Shown in pieces: positions 6,048-10,836 of a stretch of 11,788 bases of DNA. The position numbers were made by a program, and so were the translations under genes. The notes below the pieces were generated by a model that was not told where the DNA came from, ran no database searches, and was given only the letters and a program-made list of their open reading frames with translations. The stretch is from NCBI GenBank assembly GCA_038320555.1, contig JBBQEJ010000159.1, forward strand, positions 1 through 11,788, given 5' to 3'. The DNA comes from JALZOC01 sp038320555 (GTDB lineage Bacteria; Acidobacteriota; Vicinamibacteria; Vicinamibacterales; 2-12-FULL-66-21). How positions within the stretch are numbered: position 1 is the stretch's first letter; each line of letters begins with the position of its first letter.

Positions 6048-7748
6048 GTGGATGCGTCCGAAACCGCTCAACTCCAGAGGCACACGGCCTGTCTCCGTGA
6101 TGCCATGATCACCTTATCGCCCGCTGCGAGGGCGCTCCTGGATGTCGTCCAGTTCCGGTGTGGTGTGGCCTTCGATCTGATCGACGCGACGCTGTCTGCG
6201 GTGCATCCCCCGTTGACATCCGAGTTTCCCGAAACGATCGCCGAGCCGGGGGTACGCGAGCGATGTATCGCGGCACTCAGATCGGGGGAAAGCCGTGTCG
6301 AGCGGGATCTTTCCATCCCGCTCGCCCTCAATCCATTGCGGCGCGATCGCGAAATCGTCGGCCTGATCATCACCAGACGATCCAAGACGCCATCGGGCGC
6401 CCTGGGCAACGACGATGTGTACCGGCAATTGGAGGCGGCGGGTCAGATTGCCGCGACCGCTGCCGAAATCGATCTGGTCACAGGGGCCCAACTTGGTCAG
6501 GCCTGGGATCGCACGCGACGCCTCCAGGGCATTCTCCGGTTCATCGGGCAACTGGCGGCTTCAGACGGCGAGCGGGCCTTGATGCAGGCGATTGTGCAGG
6601 CCGCCTCAGTCTGGTTCGATCTCGACTGCCGCATCTACAACCGCGAGCCCGACGGCTCCTACGTGCTGTTTGCGGCCTTGCCTGGGATTGAGCGAAGCGA
6701 AATCAAGGCCCGCCTGGACGGCGCGGCCTTGCGCAACCTGGCCACGGTTCGCCGATTGTCCTCGGCCGCGGATCTGGAGGCGGTCGGGTGGACAGGGCGG
6801 CGTGGAGAGGTGCTGGTTTTCGGGGTAGGACGGGAGCCTGACTGGATCTTTCTTCTAACCGGCGTGTTCGAACCAGACGTCGAGCTGACGTTTGCGGCCC
6901 TCGCTCATGTGGTGGACGGGAACCTGCAGCAGGTGGCCCAGTATCGAGTCCAACATTGGCAGGAACGGCTGACGGCGCATGCCATCGACGCCAACCTGGC
7001 GCCCGAGCGCGCTCTGGTGCGGATGCTGGAGGAGTTGGCCAGCGCGGTCCGTGTGGCTGGCGCGCGCGTATCGGTCGAGAACGCCGACGCCCAGAGAACG
7101 CTTGCCGCGCTCAACGCCAGCGGTGACGCCGCCTCCCGTCTCCTCGGCGGAGACGAGGCGGTGAGCCAGGTGAGGCTGTTTCGGATTGGCCCTCAGGCGC
7201 AGATGCGGCTCGAATTGTGGGGACGCGAGGAGCCCTTCGGATTTCAACCGCTCGCGCTTGTCGATGCGTGGATTGCGGCCGTACAGCCGTGGCTGAGCGG
7301 TACAACCCTCGGCTCCGGGCGCACAAACGCGATCGACGACCGGATCGATGAACTCGCGTTCGAGCGCCGGGTGCAGGACGAAGTGGAGCGGGCCAAACGT
7401 TTCAATCTCGGCCTGTCGCTTGTCGTCATTGATCCGAACGACGTAGCCGAGGAGGGTGAATCGCCGGTTGAGATCGTGGTCAACGCGGTGCGGCCTGAGT
7501 TGCGAGCGTCCGATCTTCTCGGCCGCGTTCGGGGAGGCGCCATTGCTGTGCTTCTCGTTCACGCCGGCCCCGAAGGGGCCCGCTCAGTGGCGTCGCGGCT
7601 CGGCCGGCGGCTCTCGGGCCTGGTTGATCAAACCCATCCGGCCGCCGCCCGACTCGGCCAGGCGGTCTTTTCGTCCGACTGTCAGTCTGGGGACGCGCTG
7701 ATTCGGCAGGCGCTCCAGCGTATCGAGGAATTCAAAGCCGGGGGTTAG
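6048..7748 (+). CDS. GAF-like protein with degenerate C-terminal GGDEF domain
   Basis: This soluble protein of up to 566 residues has no signal peptide or membrane helix. About residues 20-135 and 155-300 have the alternating strand/helix character of GAF domains, and a third, weaker module may span 315-430; these are structural guesses. Residues about 430-562 are recognisably GGDEF-like: FERRVQDEVERAKRF (438-452), SLVVID with Asp462 at the first metal position, then RASDLLGRVRGGAIAVLL. The signature GGDEF is lost: an ungapped alignment gives RGGAI at 495-499, so cyclase activity is very unlikely. The upstream RxxD (Arg486-Asp489) is kept with I-site spacing, so c-di-GMP could still bind, as in PelD-like receptors. 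The start is GTG 6048 (GAGGGG just upstream) or ATG 6105 if the sigma-54 promoter is real. It precedes PilZ, sigma-54 activator and exopolysaccharide genes. The exact function is unknown. Confidence 0.75.
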   Translation: MDASETAQLQRHTACLRDAMITLSPAARALLDVVQFRCGVAFDLIDATLSAVHPPLTSEFPETIAEPGVRERCIAALRSGESRVERDLSIPLALNPLRRDREIVGLIITRRSKTPSGALGNDDVYRQLEAAGQIAATAAEIDLVTGAQLGQAWDRTRRLQGILRFIGQLAASDGERALMQAIVQAASVWFDLDCRIYNREPDGSYVLFAALPGIERSEIKARLDGAALRNLATVRRLSSAADLEAVGWTGRRGEVLVFGVGREPDWIFLLTGVFEPDVELTFAALAHVVDGNLQQVAQYRVQHWQERLTAHAIDANLAPERALVRMLEELASAVRVAGARVSVENADAQRTLAALNASGDAASRLLGGDEAVSQVRLFRIGPQAQMRLELWGREEPFGFQPLALVDAWIAAVQPWLSGTTLGSGRTNAIDDRIDELAFERRVQDEVERAKRFNLGLSLVVIDPNDVAEEGESPVEIVVNAVRPELRASDLLGRVRGGAIAVLLVHAGPEGARSVASRLGRRLSGLVDQTHPAAARLGQAVFSSDCQSGDALIRQALQRIEEFKAGG

Positions 7749-7846
7749 GTTCAGATTTCGTATTTCCAAGGTTTTCGTGCCATCTCCCAAAACGCTTCCC
7801 CGCTAGGTTGTTCACCCTAAGACTCGACACTCCATCTCAGCCAACA

Positions 7847-7876
7847 TTTGTCTCTCTAACAGCAGACTTTTGTCTG
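7847..7876. promoter_or_regulatory. Candidate activator-binding sites (UAS) in the leader
   Basis: TTTGTCT occurs twice, at 7847-7853 and 7869-7875, exactly 22 bp apart (two helical turns, same DNA face). The second copy is part of a perfect inverted repeat, CAGAC-TTTT-GTCTG (7863-7876). The sites lie about 55-80 bp upstream of the start predicted for the sigma-54 promoter at 7903, a plausible place for a sigma-54 enhancer-binding protein such as the one encoded at 9001. The stretch 7749-7900 is visibly more AT-rich than the flanking genes. Binding is inferred, not shown. Confidence 0.4.
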
Positions 7877-7902
7877 GTTATTATGAGCCGTTTCCTTTAC
7901 GC

Positions 7903-7918
7903 TGGCACACCCCCTGCA
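7903..7918 (+). promoter_or_regulatory. Candidate sigma-54 (-24/-12) promoter P2
   Basis: TGGCACACCCCCTGCA has the complete -24 hexamer TGGCAC and a TGCA -12 box, with the required 10 bases between GG (7904-7905) and GC (7916-7917). The only departure from consensus is C for the first T of TTGC. The predicted start is near 7929. It sits in a gene-free, AT-richer stretch with an upstream symmetric site, and no other good promoter was recognised there. It would drive the PilZ genes, the sigma-54 activator and the export genes through a leader of about 360 nt. Confidence 0.7.
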
Positions 7919-8002
7919 CAGTCGAAGTCTGCCATCTCGCTTATTTGCGCGAAGTGTGGCGATATTAGGTCTTGGTATCGGTGACAAAACTCTCCCTGAT
8001 TA

Positions 8003-8018
8003 TGGCGACTTCTTTGCA
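8003..8018 (+). promoter_or_regulatory. Candidate sigma-54 (-24/-12) promoter P3
   Basis: TGGCGACTTCTTTGCA carries TGGC at -24 and a perfect TTGCA at -12, with exactly 10 bases between GG (8004-8005) and GC (8016-8017). It lies precisely 100 bp downstream of P2. The predicted start is near 8029, inside the palindrome at 8023-8036. It could be a second, tandem promoter for the PilZ-activator operon or a chance match; the two agreeing elements and location in a gene-free leader favour a real site. Confidence 0.5.
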
Positions 8019-8036
8019 CATGGGGTTGTGCAACCC
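8014..8036. promoter_or_regulatory. Overlapping palindromes at the P3 start site
   Basis: Two symmetric elements overlap: TTGCACA (8014-8020) / TGTGCAA (8027-8033), a perfect 7-bp inverted repeat with a 6-nt centre, and GGGTTG-TG-CAACCC (8023-8036), a perfect 14-bp palindrome. They cover the -12 box and predicted start of P3. That is the geometry of a repressor operator, but an RNA hairpin at the 5' end of the P3 transcript or within the P2 transcript is also possible. Confidence 0.4.
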
Positions 8037-8292
8037 AGCAACGGCGGCGTCGGATGGCAGTGAGTCGGCATGAGGAAGGCAATGCTGACGAAAACTTTTC
8101 CCACGTTATCGCTCGGGGCTTCCTGAATCCTCCCATTCATCGCCCATGTCGATGATGGAGGCTTGTTCGCCCTTCGCACGCCGGTGCCGGTCTCGTGCTC
8201 CCCTCGCGGGCGAGGTGGTGGATCCCCATCACGCAATCGCGGGGGCACAGGTCGGGAGAGCCGCCTCGACGCGGCAGAAAGTGCGACGCGCG

Positions 8293-8646
8293 ATGAAGCG
8301 ACGGATCGGGGACCGCCGGACGAAGGCGCGGTTTGAAATCGTGGGGGACCTTTGGGGCAGTTTGGACGCGAAGGCGACATTCACAGTGCGGAATCTGGGC
8401 CCCAGCGGCGCGCTGCTCGAGTCACCTGTTGCTCTGCCGCCGGATTCGATGCACTGGGTCAGCGCGATGATCGACGGCCAGGCCGAGCCGATGCGCGTCC
8501 TCGTGCGGTACAGCGTGCCGAACGAAGGCGCCGGCAGGCCGGGGTATTTGACGGGTGTGGAGTTTGTAAGTGTCACGCCCGCGACACAGGCGTTCATCCG
8601 TCAACAGCTCGGCCAGCCGCAAGACGCGCGGCCGGAAGGGGCCTGA
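8293..8646 (+). CDS. PilZ-domain protein with imperfect c-di-GMP motif
   Basis: A small cytosolic protein of 117 residues consisting essentially of one PilZ domain. The N terminus MKRRIGDRRTKARFEI supplies the arginine-rich switch (RIGDR, a RxxxR). The strand motif normally reading D/NxSxxG appears as NLGPSGALL: the Asn and final Gly are present but the Ser is replaced by Gly. Binding of c-di-GMP is therefore possible but uncertain. The rest (MRVLVRYSVP, then YLTGVEFVSVTPATQAFI) matches the second half of the PilZ barrel and its C-terminal helix. The ATG at 8293 places RRxxxR at the extreme N terminus as is usual; the open frame to 8146 lacks domain character and a ribosome-binding site. A second PilZ gene starts 3 nt after the stop, indicating a two-gene unit controlled with the sigma-54 activator. 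Confidence 0.82.
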   Translation: MKRRIGDRRTKARFEIVGDLWGSLDAKATFTVRNLGPSGALLESPVALPPDSMHWVSAMIDGQAEPMRVLVRYSVPNEGAGRPGYLTGVEFVSVTPATQAFIRQQLGQPQDARPEGA

Positions 8647-8649
8647 CGC

Positions 8650-8967
8650 ATGGCATTCGAAGAACGCCGTCGCGGGCCTCGGGTCGAGACGTCGGCAGGC
8701 CCGGAGCTTCGACTGGACAAACGGGTCCGTGTCCGCCTGTTGGACATCAGCGCCGGGGGTGCCTTGCTTGCCTGCGACGAGCGGGTGCCGCCCGGAACGG
8801 TCGGCCGGTTGCGCGTGGCGCTTGGCACCGAGCCGTTCGAGGCTTCCGTCGAAATCATGCGGGAAGAACCGCGTGCCGAACCGCCGGTGCTCTTGGGGGC
8901 GGCGATTATCAGCGTGGGTCGTGGAAGTCAGGATGCACTCGATCAGTTTCTGCGACGGTCTCAATAG
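8650..8967 (+). CDS. PilZ-domain protein with canonical c-di-GMP motifs
   Basis: This is a 105-residue single-domain PilZ protein. It keeps both ligand motifs: RxxxR near the N terminus (FEERRRGPRVE) and DxSxxG in LLDISAGGALLA. It is thus the best candidate in the window for a true c-di-GMP receptor. The remainder is a short beta-barrel (VGRLRVALGTEPFEASVEIM, then LLGAAIISV) and a C-terminal helix ending FLRRSQ. The start ATG at 8650 is preceded by GGAAGGGG at 8634-8641 with good spacing and lies 3 nt after the stop of the first PilZ gene. The sigma-54 activator starts 33 nt downstream, so the PilZ protein may act on it or on exopolysaccharide assembly. The two PilZ proteins differ widely, so they are not a recent duplication. 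Confidence 0.85.
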   Translation: MAFEERRRGPRVETSAGPELRLDKRVRVRLLDISAGGALLACDERVPPGTVGRLRVALGTEPFEASVEIMREEPRAEPPVLLGAAIISVGRGSQDALDQFLRRSQ

Positions 8968-9000
8968 CCAGACTACCAGCGTGAGTCAGAGGAATAGCGA

Positions 9001-10074
9001 ATGAGGAACAACGGTAACGGACGCGTTCAACTGAGCGGCACGAGCCGGATCATCGTCGAGTTGAAAGAAGAGATCCAGCGCATTGCCCGTTCCGACGCGA
9101 AGGTGCTCATCACAGGGGAGAGCGGCGTCGGGAAGGAGCTTGTCGCCCAGGCGGTGCACAGCGAGAGCCCGCGCAAGGCCCGCCCCTTCGTGGCCGTCAA
9201 CTGCGCGGGCCTGCCCGAAACTCTGCTCGAATCGGAACTGTTCGGCCACGTGAAAGGAAGCTTCACCGGCGCGTATCGAGACAAGCCCGGCAAACTGGAG
9301 ATGGCCGAGCAGGGCACGATCTTCATGGACGAGATTGGGGAAATGACGATGCGCATGCAGGGGCTGCTGCTGCGCTTCATGGAGACGGGGGAGCTGCAGA
9401 AGGTTGGCGGGGACCGCACCGACGGACGCGTCGACGTCCGGGTCATCGCGGCGACCAACCGCAATCTCCGCGACATGGTGGTTCAGGGAACATTTCGCGA
9501 GGATCTCTTCTATCGGCTCAACGTCATTCATCTGACCGTGCCTCCGTTGCGCGACCGGCGGGAAGACATCCCGGAGTTGATCAGCTACTTCGTTGAGCGG
9601 TTCACCAGGACGAACGGCTACATCGTGAAGGCGGTGGCGCCTGAAGCCGTCAAGATGCTCACCGAGTACTCGTGGCCGGGCAACGTGCGCGAGCTGGAAA
9701 ATGTGATCGAGCGCTGCGTCGTCACCGGCCGCAACGAGATGATCGCGATCGACGATCTCCCCATGGAGGTCCGGATGCACGCCAACGTTGGCTTGCGGCC
9801 GAAGCGCGAACGCCGGCGCACGGTGGCCGACGATCTGTTCAAGCGGTTGCTGGAAGAACGGGAATCCTTCTGGAGCGTCGTGTATCCGCTCTACATGCAG
9901 CGCGAGATTACCAAAGGCAACGTGCGCGACGTGGTGCGCAAGGGGCTCGAAGAGGCGCGCGGCAACTACAAAATCGTTGCGCGCTTGTTCAACATGGAAC
10001 AGCGCGACTACAAGCGTTTTCTGAATTTTCTCCGGAAGCACGATTGTCAGCTTCCTTTCAAGGAATACCGGTAA
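9001..10074 (+). CDS. Sigma-54-dependent transcriptional activator lacking a sensor domain
   Basis: This 357-residue bacterial enhancer-binding protein hydrolyses ATP to open sigma-54 promoters. The AAA+ domain starts almost at the N terminus (about 12-240): Walker A GESGVGKE (39-46), the sigma-54 contact loop GSFTGA (86-91, with Ser for the usual Ala of GAFTGA), Walker B GTIFMDE (105-111), FREDLFYRLNV (165-175) and WPGNVREL (225-232). A basic linker (about 265-275) and a helical stretch of about 30 residues precede a Fis-type helix-turn-helix, GNYKIVARLFNMEQRDYKRF (321-340). There is no receiver, GAF or PAS domain, as in PspF, so control must come from a partner. The ATG at 9001 has AGAGGA upstream with good spacing. 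Two PilZ genes precede it and an exopolysaccharide exporter gene overlaps its stop (TAATG), suggesting it activates this locus. Confidence 0.93.
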   Translation: MRNNGNGRVQLSGTSRIIVELKEEIQRIARSDAKVLITGESGVGKELVAQAVHSESPRKARPFVAVNCAGLPETLLESELFGHVKGSFTGAYRDKPGKLEMAEQGTIFMDEIGEMTMRMQGLLLRFMETGELQKVGGDRTDGRVDVRVIAATNRNLRDMVVQGTFREDLFYRLNVIHLTVPPLRDRREDIPELISYFVERFTRTNGYIVKAVAPEAVKMLTEYSWPGNVRELENVIERCVVTGRNEMIAIDDLPMEVRMHANVGLRPKRERRRTVADDLFKRLLEERESFWSVVYPLYMQREITKGNVRDVVRKGLEEARGNYKIVARLFNMEQRDYKRFLNFLRKHDCQLPFKEYR

Positions 10075-10805
10075 TGAGCATCGTGAAGCGACTGATTGGC
10101 GCGACGGCGCTGGCGATCTTCTGCGGTTCGAACGCGGCCTGGGCGCAGACGCCGCCGCAGAGTCCGGCTCCAGTGCCGCAGAATCCGGCTCCAGGACCGC
10201 AGAGTCCGGCCCAAACGCCGCAGACTTCTCAGCCGGTGGTGCCGGGAACCGTCCCGGCTCCGCCCCCCGCGGCAGCGGCTGTCTCGGGAGCACCCGTGAT
10301 CCCGAAGGGCGTGGACCTGCCGGCCGATTACGTGATCGGGCCTGACGACAACCTCGAGATCATTTTCTGGCGCGACAAGGACATGTCCGCCCTCGTGTCG
10401 GTGAGGCCTGATGGGCGCGTCACGCTTCCGCTGCTGAACGACATCCAGGCGGCAGGCCTGACGCCAGATCAGCTCCGGACGGCGGTGATGGCTGCCGCCA
10501 CGAAGTTCGTGGAAGACCCCAATGTCACAGTCGTCGTCAGGACCATCAATAGTCGCAAGGTTTTCGTGACAGGGATGGTCGCGAAAGCGGGTCCCTACCC
10601 GCTGATGGGGCCCACAACCGTGATGCAGGTGCTGTCGATGGCCGGCGGGATTCAGGAGTTCGCCGACAGCAAGAACATTCTGATCATGCGCAACGAAAAC
10701 GGGCGACCTGTCGCCTACCGGTTCAACTACAAGGAAGTGCTGAAGCGGAAGAACCTCAAGCAGAACATCGAACTGAAACCAGGCGACACAGTGGTGGTGC
10801 CGTAA
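10074..10805 (+). CDS. Wza-like polysaccharide export (OPX) protein
   Basis: This 243-residue exported protein would form the periplasmic ring of a polysaccharide export channel. A signal peptide (1-25, KR then hydrophobic core, AWA-Q cleavage) contains a Cys at 17 but no proper lipobox. A proline/glutamine-rich linker with 7-residue repeats covers about 26-75. The Poly_export domain follows: YVIGPDDNLEI (86-96), VRPDGRVTLPL (110-120) and NVTVVVRTINS (150-160). A single SLBB-like domain covers about 161-210 (FVTGMVAKAGPYPL), and the end is LKPGDTVVVP. Unlike Wza there is no C-terminal amphipathic helix to span the outer membrane, so a separate porin would be needed. The ATG overlaps the activator stop by one base and AAGGA lies at 10060-10064. 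The next gene encodes an outer-membrane beta-barrel protein that could be that porin. Confidence 0.9.
   Translation: MSIVKRLIGATALAIFCGSNAAWAQTPPQSPAPVPQNPAPGPQSPAQTPQTSQPVVPGTVPAPPPAAAAVSGAPVIPKGVDLPADYVIGPDDNLEIIFWRDKDMSALVSVRPDGRVTLPLLNDIQAAGLTPDQLRTAVMAAATKFVEDPNVTVVVRTINSRKVFVTGMVAKAGPYPLMGPTTVMQVLSMAGGIQEFADSKNILIMRNENGRPVAYRFNYKEVLKRKNLKQNIELKPGDTVVVP
10155..10238 (+). repeat. 21-bp tandem repeats coding the OPX proline linker
   Basis: Three near-identical 21-bp units beginning CCGCAGA (10155-10175, 10176-10196, 10197-10217) and a fourth, diverged unit (10218-10238) lie in frame. They encode PQSPAPV, PQNPAPG, PQSPAQT and PQTSQPV. The array sits between the signal peptide and the Poly_export domain. 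It should behave as a flexible spacer, and its copy number could vary by slippage without breaking the frame. Confidence 0.85.
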
Positions 10806-10836
10806 TTCCGTCCTTTACCACTTACTGGACCACATC

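Larger units (their letters stand above)
7929..8292 (+). other. Long untranslated leader before the PilZ genes
   Basis: No convincing gene was found between 7749 and 8292, about 540 nt. From the start predicted for P2 the leader is about 364 nt, and from P3 about 264 nt. Visible structure includes a palindrome at 8023-8036, CCTCGC-GG-GCGAGG (8202-8215) and GCCGC-N6-GCGGC (around 8260-8275). No GEMM-type c-di-GMP riboswitch core was recognised. Two tiny ATG frames (23 and 18 codons, 8002-8126, overlapping as ATGA) lack ribosome-binding sites. The upstream extension of the PilZ frame to 8146 reads as random arginine/alanine-rich sequence. The region may be a regulatory leader or a small RNA; nothing specific can be named. 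Confidence 0.4.

Noticed and set aside
8002..8126. Two tiny overlapping frames (23 and 18 codons, ATGA overlap) in the leader
   Set aside because: No Shine-Dalgarno and no distinctive composition; the first would overlap the P3 -24 box.
8146..8292. 49-residue N-terminal extension of the first PilZ protein
   Set aside because: There is no ribosome-binding site, the sequence is Arg/Ala-rich filler, and PilZ domains begin with the RRxxxR found at 8293.
7929..8292. GEMM-type c-di-GMP riboswitch
   Set aside because: The conserved core words of that class were looked for and not found.
8986..10293. 435-codon minus-strand frame over the sigma-54 activator
   Set aside because: It is a shadow of the activator frame; the translation is His/Arg-rich with no domain.
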